The notes below the pieces were generated by a model that saw nothing but the letters and a program-made list of their open reading frames with translations, searched no databases and had not been told where the DNA came from. Of a DNA stretch of 64,000 nt, positions 16,876 through 24,933 are shown one piece after another (position 1 is the first letter of the stretch; each line of letters starts with the position of its first letter). The position numbers and the translations under genes are program-made. The stretch is from Burkholderia lata. GTDB taxonomy: Bacteria > Pseudomonadota > Gammaproteobacteria > Burkholderiales > Burkholderiaceae. The stretch spans positions 434,001-498,000 of the forward strand of contig NC_007511.1 of NCBI RefSeq assembly GCF_000012945.1, in the 5' to 3' direction.

Positions 16876-17667
16876 TCATTTTGCGTACGTGAAGCCGGCC
16901 TGCTGCAGTTCGGGCAGCGTGCCGACCGCGCCCGGCGTGACGATCGCCGACGGGATCACGTGGTTGGTCAGGTCGGCCGCGAGCGCATCGAGCGGCAGCT
17001 TGTCGGGATTCGCGTTCGCGCCGTCGAGCCGTTCCGCGAGTTCCCAGATCGCGTTGTGGCACGACAGGAACACGACGCCGCGCTGCTGCAACGCAGCGAG
17101 GCTGTTGTCGTGCGACGAGAACGCGCCGTCGGGCAACTCGTGGTCTTGCGCGCCCTTCGATTGCGCGGGCTTCGCGTCGAGCAGCGTGTTGGTCGGGAAC
17201 GCGGCGCCGGCGAATTTCGCGAGGCCGTATTTGTCCCATGCGGCCTGGTCGAACAGCGCGAGATGCGCGCTGCCGTGCGTGGCCGACACGACGAGGAAAT
17301 CCGGATGACGGTACGACCAGATCTGCGCGTTGAGCGAATTGCGCATCAGGTTCAGCCACGGGCCGCCGAGCTCGGTGTTGTCCCACACCTGCTTCGGGCC
17401 GCCGCGGTAGCCGGTCACTTCGGCGAGCGCCGCGTGATCCCACTGGTCGGGGCGTTCGAGGATCATCGGCACCGTCTTGAAGTCGCGCCGCCTCGGTGCG
17501 GCCGCGAGGCGGCGCGTGAGGTCGGCGAGGTGTGTGGCGCCGCCGGGCAGCAGCGCGCCGGTTTCAGGCGTTGCCGCGTGAGCGGAGCGCGCGGCGGCGA
17601 GCAGCGCGGTGCCGGCCGCGAGGCCGAGTGTCTTGAGCGCGCCTCGGCGCGCATGCCGGTCGGACAT
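16876..17667 (-). CDS. Tat-exported DsrE-like protein
   Basis: The protein has 263 residues. The N-terminus RRGALKTLGLAAGTALLAAARSAHA looks like a twin-arginine signal. The C-terminal half (VVFLSCHNAIWELAERL, then VTPGAVGTLPELQQAGFTYAK) matches the DsrE/DsrF-like fold, which usually ends with a proline/glycine loop, an ELxxLQ helix and a final Tyr-x-Lys/Arg. DsrE-type proteins carry sulfur on a Cys; the Cys in LSCHNA is the candidate. It is first in the operon with the binding protein and TsdB/TsdA-like cytochromes, consistent with a sulfur-compound role. CGGGAG precedes the ATG at 17667. Confidence 0.6.
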   Translation of the reverse strand: MSDRHARRGALKTLGLAAGTALLAAARSAHAATPETGALLPGGATHLADLTRRLAAAPRRRDFKTVPMILERPDQWDHAALAEVTGYRGGPKQVWDNTELGGPWLNLMRNSLNAQIWSYRHPDFLVVSATHGSAHLALFDQAAWDKYGLAKFAGAAFPTNTLLDAKPAQSKGAQDHELPDGAFSSHDNSLAALQQRGVVFLSCHNAIWELAERLDGANANPDKLPLDALAADLTNHVIPSAIVTPGAVGTLPELQQAGFTYAK

Positions 17668-17781
17668 GGCTTTTATCTCCCGGAATCGTTTTTGTGGGGG
17701 CGTGTCGCGTTGCCGTGCAGCGATGCGGCGTCGCGAATGCGTAGCCAGTCTAGCGGCGCCCGCCCGATACGGAAAATCGCG

Positions 17782-17799
17782 ATATCGGATGGGAGATAT
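17782..17799. promoter_or_regulatory. Candidate LysR-type dyad in the tsd operon promoter region
   Basis: ATATC-N8-GATAT, an 18-base imperfect-spacer dyad of the T-N11-A style bound by LysR proteins, lies 115 bases upstream of the DsrE-like start. The adjacent bases TCGCGATATCG add local symmetry. The divergent LysR gene at 18058 is the obvious candidate binder. Confidence 0.35.
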
Positions 17800-18003
17800 T
17801 CGAGGGTCTGATGATTGGGCGGCAGGGCGGGGGCGGTGCGATCGGTGCAACGGCCATCGGCGCGCGTGTTGCATTCGACCTTCTTCTGAGCCCCGGGTCG
17901 TTGGGGGACATCCAGTGGACAGCTCCGGCTTGGGTCGGCGAATTGACCGGAATATTGATCTGGATGACTGATTATGTGGCGAAGGGAGTGGAGGGGGGGC
18001 TTG

Positions 18004-18009
18004 TATAAT
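18004..18009 (+). promoter_or_regulatory. Consensus -10 hexamer before the LysR gene
   Basis: A perfect TATAAT lies 49 bases before the LysR start. No good -35 is visible 17 bases upstream, where the DNA is G-rich. Confidence 0.4.
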
Positions 18010-18057
18010 TGCCCACCGACGAATACACACACGCTTTACCGAGAGAGAACGTTATCC

Positions 18058-18933
18058 ATGAACTGGGACGATGCTCGCGTTTTTCTGGCAGTTCATCGCA
18101 CCGGGACGCTGCGCGAAGCCGCGGCCGTGCTCGATGTCGATCAGGCCACCGTGGGGCGACGCCTGACGGCGCTGGAGAAGGCGCTGGGCGCGAAGCTGTT
18201 TCTCAAGACGTCGTCCGGCTATGTCGTGACGCAGGCCGGCGAGCATTCGCTGCAGGCTGCGGAAGCGATGGAGCAGGCGGCGAGCGACTTCGAGCGTCGT
18301 GTCCACGGCTCGGACGACCGGCTCGAAGGCGAGGTCCGCGTGACGACGACCGATTCCCTCGCGATGGATTTCGTCGTGCCCGCGATACGGTCGTTGCGAC
18401 GGAAATGCCCCGCGATACACGTGATCCTGACAACGTCGGTGCAGGTGCTCAACCTGACCCGGCGCGATGCGGATCTCGCGATTCGAACCGTGATGCCGGA
18501 AAACCCCGATCTCGTTCGCCGGAAGCTGTCCGAGTGGGAGGTCGGGCTGTTCGCGAGTCGCGAGTATCTGGATGCACACGGCGAGCCCGCGATCGGGGCC
18601 GCCTTCGAAGGGCATGACCTGGTCGTCTACCAACCCGCCATCACGTCCAACCAGGGCGACACGCTATGCGGCGAGTCGATGGAGCGCGGGCGCATCGCTG
18701 CGCAAGTGAGTTCGAGCCTGATGCTGGCGACAGCGATCCGGTCGGGGATCGGCATCGGCGAACTGCCGGTGTATATGGCGCAAGGGGATGATTCTCTCGT
18801 GCGAATCTGGCCCGACAAGTCGCGCGCCGCGCCGTACCAGGTCTGGCTCGTGTCGCATACGGACCTGAACCGGACGGCGCGCGTTCGGGCAGTTACCGCC
18901 GAGATTGCTGCTTCGTTCGACCGCTATCGATAG
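18058..18933 (+). CDS. LysR-family transcriptional regulator
   Basis: The protein has 291 residues. The N-terminal HTH (about 1-60; WDDARVFLAVHRTGTLREAAAVLDVDQ in two parts, then ATVGRRLTALEKALGAKLF) is of the branch with the variant DQATVGRR. The effector domain (about 88-288) includes RVTTTDSLAMDFVVPAI and a conserved GIGIGELPVYMA. ATG at 18058 is preceded by GAGAGAA. It is divergent from the DsrE/SBP/tsdBA operon and is its probable regulator; a dyad lies between them. A 16-bp perfect palindrome (CCGCTATCGATAGCGG, 18921-18936) spans its stop codon. Confidence 0.88.
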   Translation: MNWDDARVFLAVHRTGTLREAAAVLDVDQATVGRRLTALEKALGAKLFLKTSSGYVVTQAGEHSLQAAEAMEQAASDFERRVHGSDDRLEGEVRVTTTDSLAMDFVVPAIRSLRRKCPAIHVILTTSVQVLNLTRRDADLAIRTVMPENPDLVRRKLSEWEVGLFASREYLDAHGEPAIGAAFEGHDLVVYQPAITSNQGDTLCGESMERGRIAAQVSSSLMLATAIRSGIGIGELPVYMAQGDDSLVRIWPDKSRAAPYQVWLVSHTDLNRTARVRAVTAEIAASFDRYR

Positions 18934-18966
18934 CGGCCGGGATCTCGCCGGTGCGGGGCCGGGTGC

Positions 18967-20169
18967 TCAACGGGGCTGGGCCTTGCGCATCGAGAGCGTG
19001 CGTCGCGCGGCATACCAGCGCGGCACGATCGCAACTGCGGCGACGATCGCGAAGAACGGCATGGCCGTCGCGAGTACATGGCTGCCGGTACCGAGCAGGC
19101 TGCTGGACACGGTGGCCGCGAGCGACGCACTGCCGATCTGGAAAAATCCGACGAGTCCGGACGCCGTGGCCGCGCGCCCGTGTTCGCTCGCGATGGCGCC
19201 CGACACGGCGAGCGACAGCGACGACCCGTTCGACAGGCTGACGAGAAACATCGGCATCACGATCGCGATGATGCCCTTGACCTGCGACGACTCGCACAGG
19301 GCGAACGCGATGCCGCCGGCCACGAAGCAGCCCACGCCGGCCGCGACGATCGCGTCGTAGGACATCCGGTCGAGCATGCGGCGCGAGAGCAGGTTGGCGG
19401 AAATGATGCCGGCGGTCAGCGGCAGATAAAGCCAGCCGCTCTGCTGTTCCGACAGGCCGAGCCCCGAGAAGATGAACGGCGACTGCGTCAGGTAGACGAA
19501 CCACGCGCAATAGATCGCGCAGACGACGAGCGTGTACCGGATGAATGCCCGATCCCCGAGCACGTCGGCGAAGCCGGCCAGCGGCACGGCGCGCTGTTGC
19601 CCGGGCGTGACGGGCGGCCGCGTTTCCTTCAGAAGAAGCTGGACGAGCACGAGCGCGACCCCGCCGAACGCGGCGACGAAAATGAAGTCGCTCCGCCACC
19701 CGAACCAAGCCGCCAGATATCCGCCGATCGCGGGCGCGATCGCCGGAGACAGCGACACGAGCGGATACACGATGCTGTAGACCTTCGCGGATGCGTGCTT
19801 GTCGCAGGTGTCGGCGATGATCGCGCGACCGATGACGAGGCCGGACGCCGCGCCGAGCGCTTCGAGCACGCGCCAGCCGAGAAAGCTTGCGAAGCCGCTG
19901 GCGCTGGCACAGCCGATCGAGCCGAGGATGTACACGAGGATGCCGACCGTCAGCACGGGTTTGCGTCCCCATCGATCGGACAGGGGGCCGTAGAACAGTT
20001 GCGCGCAGGCGAGCGCGATCAGGTACGCCGATACCGTCTGCGGCATCTGCCATGCACCGATCGAAAACGCGTGGGCCATCGACGGCATCGCGGGCAGGTA
20101 GACGTCGGACGCGATCAGGCCAAAGGCGCTCAACAGGGAGACGACGAGGATGAGTGAGAAGTGGGACAT
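18967..20169 (-). CDS. Bcr/CflA-family MFS multidrug efflux transporter
   Basis: The protein has 400 residues and about 12 transmembrane helices. ASDVYLPAMPSMAHAF in helix 1, QTVSAYLIALACAQLFYGPLSDRWGRKPVL (the MFS motif A region) and FLGWRVLEALGAASGLVIGRAI (the drug/H+ antiporter motif C region) are characteristic. Members export bicyclomycin, chloramphenicol-type drugs, sulfonamides or cysteine; the natural substrate here is unknown. It is convergent with the LysR gene (33-base gap), so it is not an obvious target of it. Confidence 0.9.
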   Translation of the reverse strand: MSHFSLILVVSLLSAFGLIASDVYLPAMPSMAHAFSIGAWQMPQTVSAYLIALACAQLFYGPLSDRWGRKPVLTVGILVYILGSIGCASASGFASFLGWRVLEALGAASGLVIGRAIIADTCDKHASAKVYSIVYPLVSLSPAIAPAIGGYLAAWFGWRSDFIFVAAFGGVALVLVQLLLKETRPPVTPGQQRAVPLAGFADVLGDRAFIRYTLVVCAIYCAWFVYLTQSPFIFSGLGLSEQQSGWLYLPLTAGIISANLLSRRMLDRMSYDAIVAAGVGCFVAGGIAFALCESSQVKGIIAIVMPMFLVSLSNGSSLSLAVSGAIASEHGRAATASGLVGFFQIGSASLAATVSSSLLGTGSHVLATAMPFFAIVAAVAIVPRWYAARRTLSMRKAQPR

Positions 20170-20659
20170 GTTCGCTGGGTGGTTGAGGCGGAGCGCGTGA
20201 GCGCGCGGAGATGACGGCGCGTATCGAGCACCCCTGGGAAAAGGCCGGGGCGATCATACGGTGTGCGATGCGGTTCGGGAGCGGGCGGAATTGCATCGCT
20301 CGAATGCATTTCTGCGGGCGGAGATGCGGGTGCCGGGGAGGCGCGTGGAGGGCGGCGTCGGGCGTTGTGCGGGACGCCGGTCAAGCAGAATCCGGCGCGA
20401 GTGTTGGCGGCGAGCAACGAGGTGTTTCGCTGTCGCTCTTGTCGGGCCAGAGGGTCGAGCGATGTTTCGTCGCAGCGTTGCTGTTCGACGCAACGTGCGC
20501 GGGCTTGCCGCAATCGATCAACCGTGAAGTGGCCGGAATGCTGCGCCAAGGAGGGGGGAGCGGTTGCGCGCGGAAGGCGGCCGCAGATGCAGGTTTGCGC
20601 GTGGGCCGCCGCTTGCCGGCAAGCCCACGTACGCATCAGGCCATCAGGCCATCAGACAA
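20170..20659. other. Intergenic stretch with no supported gene
   Basis: Between the start of the MFS gene and the stop of the TonB receptor gene. Reading frames here are short and lack family resemblance. A palindrome GCTTGCCGGCAAGC lies at 20611-20624 and a tandem AGGCCATC repeat follows at about 20637; either could belong to the receptor gene's 3' end. Confidence 0.4.
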
Positions 20660-22855
20660 TCAGAACGACACGGTCGTCGTCAGCGTGACGAGTCGCGGCT
20701 CGCCGACCGCGATGATCAGGTTGTTGTTGCTCGACGGGTAGTAGGTCTTGTCGAGCAGATTCTTCACGTTGAGCTGGAAGCGCGTCGGGAACTTGCCGAT
20801 CGTCGTTTCGTAGGCCGCGAATGCGTCGACGGTCACATAGCCGGGCAACGTGAAGCTGTTGGCGGTGTCACCCGGGCGTGCACCGACAAGACGTGCGCCG
20901 CCGCCGAAGCGCCAGCGGCCGGGCAGGTTCGCGATCGTCGTGTCGACCACCGCGAACAGGCTGCCCGTATGGCGCGCGACGTTGACGAGCGGTGTGTTGC
21001 TGTCGCGATCGTTCGCGTTCGTATAAGCGTAGCTGCCGATCACGCTCAGATGGCGCGTGATCTGCCCCGCGACGTCGAGCTCGATCCCGCGCGAGCGCGC
21101 GGTACCGATCGTCGACGTCAGATCGCCGACCGCGACCGCGACGTTGCGCTTGTCGATCTGGTAGACCGCGAGCGTGCCGGTGATCGCCGGCTTCAGGCTG
21201 AACTTCAGCCCGGCCTCGAGCACACGCCCGTATTCCGGCGCGAGCGGCGCGGCGACGTTCGTGGCGACGTTCGGCTTGAACGAGCGGCTCACGTTCGCGT
21301 AGGCGGTCAGCGCCGGCGTGAGCGCATACGCGAGCCCGAACTGCGGGAGCCACACGGTGCCGCGCGAGCGGTCGGCGAACACGAACGGCCGGCCCATCCC
21401 CGATTCCTGCTGCCAGTTTTCCCAGCGCAGCCCACCTACCGCGGTAAGGCGGTCGGTGAGCTTCACCGAGTCCTGCACGATCGTCGAATACGCATGCACC
21501 ACCGAGCGCGAATCGCTCTGCTTCGGGTTGGGCGTGCCGCCCGGCGCGAGCAGGTCGTACACGGGATCGTAAAGATTGAAGCCCTTGGTCGCCTTGCCGC
21601 GGATCGTGTCGCCGCGGAAGCTGCGCTGCCGCTCGTATTCGCCGCCGATATAGATCGCATGGTTCATCCCGGCGAGCGTCACGTTGCCGAGCAGGCCGAG
21701 CGTCGCGATCTGGTCGGAATCGTTGCGCCCGAGGTTCGCATCGGACGAGCGCGTCAGTGCGCCGGTCGTGCTGTTGAATGCGGTGGCGCGGGTGATGGTC
21801 TGGTCGTAGCGGTCGCGGCCCCAGCCGTAGGTCGCACGCACGCGCCACGCATCGGAGAAGCGGTGCTCGACGCGCGCACGCAGCGTTTCCTGGATGCCGG
21901 TGCTCTGCGACCACGCTTCCTCGTAGCGGCGATAGCGCAGTGCATCGTCGAGCTGGCCGTTCACGAGCACGGTGCCGCGATCGAACGGCGTCGTGTAGTC
22001 GACGTACTGGTAGCTGACATCGATCGACGTGTTCGCGTCGTGCCACGACAGCGCGGGCGCGATCAGCGCGTCGCGCTGGCGGCCGAAGCTGCGCCAGTAG
22101 CGGCTCGTGTCGTATTGCCCGGTCAGCCGGAACGCGAGCGTGCCGCCCGCGACCTGGCCGGGCTTGCCGAGCGGGCCCGTGAGATCGAACGTCGCGCTGC
22201 TGCCGCCGTGGCTCGTGCGCGACGCGGAAATCGACCCACCGAACGTGTCTTCCGGCTTGCGCGTGACGAGGTTGATCACGCCGCCCGGATCCTGCATCCC
22301 GTAGAGCAGCGACGCCGGGCCCTTCAGCACTTCGACGCGGTCGATCGTCGCGAGATAGCTGTGCAGCACCGGCGTGCGCACGCCGTCGACGAGCACGGAG
22401 CCGTCGTTGTTCGATCCGAAGCCGCGCTTGATGAACGCGTCGCGCGTGCCGCCTAACGTGTTCGTTTGCGTGACGCCGCTGATGTTGCCGAGCACGTCGT
22501 CGAGCGAGCGCGCCTGCTGGTCCTGCATCACGCTGCTGCTGACCACCGCGACCGATTGCGGAATTTCCTTGATCGAACGGTTGTCGCCGCCCGCGATGCG
22601 CGTGGTGCGCGGCTGATAGCCGACCGTCGGATCGGCGGTTGCCGATGCACTGACGCTGATGGCCGGGAGATCGCGCGCGGCCAGCGTCGCGGGCGTGGAG
22701 GCGGAAGCGGAAGCGGAAGCAGCAGGCACGGCGTCGCCGCGTTCGGCGGCGGACGCATGCGTGCCGCTCGCGACGCAAAGCGTGATCAGGGCAGGCAGGC
22801 TCGTGCGCCACGGACGCAAGGTCCGGGCGCGGCGGGGCGTTCGACGGGATGGCAT
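20660..22855 (-). CDS. TonB-dependent ferric-siderophore receptor (FhuE/FoxA-like)
   Basis: The protein has 731 residues. A signal peptide (about 17-37) is followed by a low-complexity Ala/Ser stretch. The plug domain (about 75-185) contains SIKEIPQSVAVVSSSVMQDQQARSLDDVL and VDRVEVLKGPASLLYGMQDPGGVINLVTRKP, the ferrichrome/ferrioxamine-type signature. The 22-strand barrel ends with a C-terminal Phe (TLTTTVSF). It imports an iron-siderophore across the outer membrane using TonB/ExbBD energy. No siderophore synthesis or ABC genes are adjacent, so it likely takes up a foreign siderophore. A Fur-box-like site lies about 80 bases upstream. Confidence 0.92.
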   Translation of the reverse strand: MPSRRTPRRARTLRPWRTSLPALITLCVASGTHASAAERGDAVPAASASASASTPATLAARDLPAISVSASATADPTVGYQPRTTRIAGGDNRSIKEIPQSVAVVSSSVMQDQQARSLDDVLGNISGVTQTNTLGGTRDAFIKRGFGSNNDGSVLVDGVRTPVLHSYLATIDRVEVLKGPASLLYGMQDPGGVINLVTRKPEDTFGGSISASRTSHGGSSATFDLTGPLGKPGQVAGGTLAFRLTGQYDTSRYWRSFGRQRDALIAPALSWHDANTSIDVSYQYVDYTTPFDRGTVLVNGQLDDALRYRRYEEAWSQSTGIQETLRARVEHRFSDAWRVRATYGWGRDRYDQTITRATAFNSTTGALTRSSDANLGRNDSDQIATLGLLGNVTLAGMNHAIYIGGEYERQRSFRGDTIRGKATKGFNLYDPVYDLLAPGGTPNPKQSDSRSVVHAYSTIVQDSVKLTDRLTAVGGLRWENWQQESGMGRPFVFADRSRGTVWLPQFGLAYALTPALTAYANVSRSFKPNVATNVAAPLAPEYGRVLEAGLKFSLKPAITGTLAVYQIDKRNVAVAVGDLTSTIGTARSRGIELDVAGQITRHLSVIGSYAYTNANDRDSNTPLVNVARHTGSLFAVVDTTIANLPGRWRFGGGARLVGARPGDTANSFTLPGYVTVDAFAAYETTIGKFPTRFQLNVKNLLDKTYYPSSNNNLIIAVGEPRLVTLTTTVSF

Positions 22856-23271
22856 GAATCGATGCAGGATGGAGTACTAAGGATCGTGTCGCGGGCCGCA
22901 GCGTTTCGCCGCGGCCAGGGGGCGAATAATATATGTAATGAGAATCATTTGCAATTGTAATGATGCGATTGGCGGTGCGCGGGCCTTGGTTGCCGGGCCG
23001 TCGGCCGTCTGCTACCGTAGCGACCAAAATCAGACGCAGTGAAATTCAATGAGAGAGCCGGGGGCCGCACCATGTCATCTTCCTGTCACGTCGCGTTCAG
23101 CGCGACGCTGCGCACCGCACACGACCATGCGGGTGGAGAAGTGATCGCAGCCGTGTTCCGCCATTCGAACGATTAAAGCAACGGAAGCGAATTCATCGGG
23201 CGTTGCGCCGGGCAGCCGGCGAAGCGCCGTGATCGATTATTTCAACCACCACGCTAAACGGGAGACCACCC
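22856..23271. other. Divergent intergenic region
   Basis: Between the TonB receptor and a small secreted protein gene. It holds the Fur-box-like site at 22934-22952. A 34-codon frame at 23072 has no recognisable features and I do not call it. CGGGAG precedes the downstream ATG at 23272. Confidence 0.5.
22934..22952. promoter_or_regulatory. Fur-box-like operator
   Basis: TGTAATGAGAATCATTTGC matches 14 of 19 positions of the classical Fur consensus GATAATGATAATCATTATC, including the central AATxATTxxC-type core. It lies upstream of the TonB-dependent siderophore receptor, so iron-repressed expression is expected. Confidence 0.65.
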
Positions 23272-23718
23272 ATGAAGAAGATTTCCGCGCCGTTCGCGGC
23301 GGCCGCGCTTGCGGCATGCACGATGCTGGCGGGCGTTCACCAGACCGCCTGCGCCGCGTCGGACACCGAGCCCGCGATCGACGCGCATTACGGCGCCGTG
23401 ATCGAGGCCTATACGCAGGACATGGCCGCCGCGAAGACGAAGTACGACGGCAAGCGCCTCGTGTTCGTAGGCGCCGTGATCCGGATGGGCAGCGACCCGG
23501 GCGGCACCTATTTCGGCGCGCTGACGAAGGACGGCGAGCAGTTCGACACGCATTTCGACGTGGCCGACCAGGATGCGCTGAAGCCGAAATTCCCCGGCGG
23601 CGAGATCAAGCCGTTCGTCACGTCGTCGGCGTTCCGCTTCAGTTGCGTGAACGAGGGCTATATCGATGCGCCCGTCCTGCCGGGGTTGAAGCTCTCGCAC
23701 TGCCGCCTCGCCAACTGA
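23272..23718 (+). CDS. Small secreted protein of unknown function (possible OB-fold)
   Basis: The protein has 148 residues. The signal peptide covers about residues 1-29 (FAAAALAACTMLAGVHQTACA|AS). The mature part includes YDGKRLVFVGAVIRMGSD and two Cys (FSCVNEG and LSHCRL) that could form a disulfide. The pattern of a short helix followed by a small barrel is reminiscent of bacterial tRNA_anti-like/OB-fold periplasmic proteins, but this is weak. It is divergent from the siderophore receptor and 26 bases from the convergent porin gene, with no evident partners. Confidence 0.6.
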   Translation: MKKISAPFAAAALAACTMLAGVHQTACAASDTEPAIDAHYGAVIEAYTQDMAAAKTKYDGKRLVFVGAVIRMGSDPGGTYFGALTKDGEQFDTHFDVADQDALKPKFPGGEIKPFVTSSAFRFSCVNEGYIDAPVLPGLKLSHCRLAN

Positions 23719-23744
23719 CCCTGTGCTGACGCGGTGTCCGGCGT

Positions 23745-24839
23745 TCAGAACTTCTGCTGAATGCCGGCCATCACGCCGAGCTGGTTCATTCCGGTCCCGA
23801 CCGTCCCGCCGGCAGCGACCGCGTTCGCAGCCAGCGTGCTGTTGAACATGTAGCCCACCGACGTATAGACGGTCGTCCGCTTCGACAGGAAATAGTTCGC
23901 GCGGCCGACGAGCAGCGTGGCATTCGTGCCGCCTTCGCTGTTTTCGCGGCGCTGCAGGTAGCGTACGCCCTGAAGGTCGAGCGCGAGGTAGGGCGTCGCG
24001 TAGTACGTGCCGCCGGCGAACACGATATCGGCCTGCAGGTGTTCGGCCGCCGCGAGGTTGCGGCGGATCCACCCGGCCCCCAGTTTCGCGGGGCCGATCT
24101 TCACGTAGCCGGCGACGATGTCGCGCGTGTCGGTGTACGCCGGATTGTTCAGCGGCGCGAGCGCGCCGCCGCCGCCGCGCATCACGTCGTGCGACGCGGC
24201 GAGCCCGAAGTTGCTCGCGTCGTACGCGAGCATCGCCGTGTACTGGCGGCAGGCGACGATGTCGCCGGGCACCTGTCCGGCACAGCCCGTGGCCGACGGC
24301 CCGGCCGGCCCGGCCGCGTCGCGGCCGAAGCTGTAGGTGGCGCCGAGCGTCACGCCGTGGAACGTGCCCTTGTAGCCGATCGCATTGTCGCTGCGCGCGT
24401 TCGGCAGATAGGAATCGAAATCCGCCATGGAGTGAATCGACGGGCCGATCACGTCGGCATTGGTCAGTACGATCATCGACATGTTCATCTGGCGGCCGAG
24501 GGTCAGCGCGCCGAACGGACTGTTCACGCCGACGTTCGCCTGCCGCCCGAACAGGCGTCCGCCATAGTTCAGTGCACCGGTGCCGGGCTGGAAGCCGTTC
24601 TCGAGCACGAAGAAGGCCTGGTAGCCGCCGCCGAGGTCCTCCGTGCCTCTCAGCCCCCACCGTGACGGCACCTCGCCGGTCAGCGTCGGCATGCCGGTGA
24701 ACGATCCGTCGTGCGCGGCGTTGTTGTAGTAGGACACGCCGGTATCGATGATCCCGTACAGCGTGACGCTGCTTTGCGCGCAAGCCGGTCCGGCCAGCAC
24801 CATTGCCGTCGCGAGCGCGGCACCCAGTTTCGTTTTCAT
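23745..24839 (-). CDS. Outer-membrane porin, last gene of the aromatic O-demethylation cluster
   Basis: The protein has 364 residues. The signal peptide (MKTKLGAALATAMVLAGPACA|QSS) is followed by SSVTLYGIIDTGVSYYNN, RWGLRGTEDLGGGYQAFFVLENGF and a C-terminal Phe (GIQQKF), as in Burkholderia-type 16-strand porins. Its place 94 bases after the aromatic-acid MFS gene and in the same direction suggests it lets aromatic acids such as vanillate through the outer membrane. The ATG at 24839 follows GGAG; a TTG twelve bases earlier is a weaker alternative. The AT-rich bases just upstream could hold an extra promoter. Confidence 0.87.
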   Translation of the reverse strand: MKTKLGAALATAMVLAGPACAQSSVTLYGIIDTGVSYYNNAAHDGSFTGMPTLTGEVPSRWGLRGTEDLGGGYQAFFVLENGFQPGTGALNYGGRLFGRQANVGVNSPFGALTLGRQMNMSMIVLTNADVIGPSIHSMADFDSYLPNARSDNAIGYKGTFHGVTLGATYSFGRDAAGPAGPSATGCAGQVPGDIVACRQYTAMLAYDASNFGLAASHDVMRGGGGALAPLNNPAYTDTRDIVAGYVKIGPAKLGAGWIRRNLAAAEHLQADIVFAGGTYYATPYLALDLQGVRYLQRRENSEGGTNATLLVGRANYFLSKRTTVYTSVGYMFNSTLAANAVAAGGTVGTGMNQLGVMAGIQQKF

Positions 24840-24933
24840 GGCTGTCTCCAAACAGTATGTAGATATGCTTATCGATTTTTATAATGGCCCGGACGATGTC
24901 GACGGGTATCGGCGGGACTGCGGGTGTCGCGCG

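Noticed and set aside
20611..20655. Palindrome and AGGCCATC tandem repeat as a mobile-element end
   Set aside because: Too short, no transposase nearby and no target duplication visible.
23072..23176. 34-codon frame upstream of the small secreted protein
   Set aside because: No ribosome site, no recognisable sequence, codon pattern not convincing.
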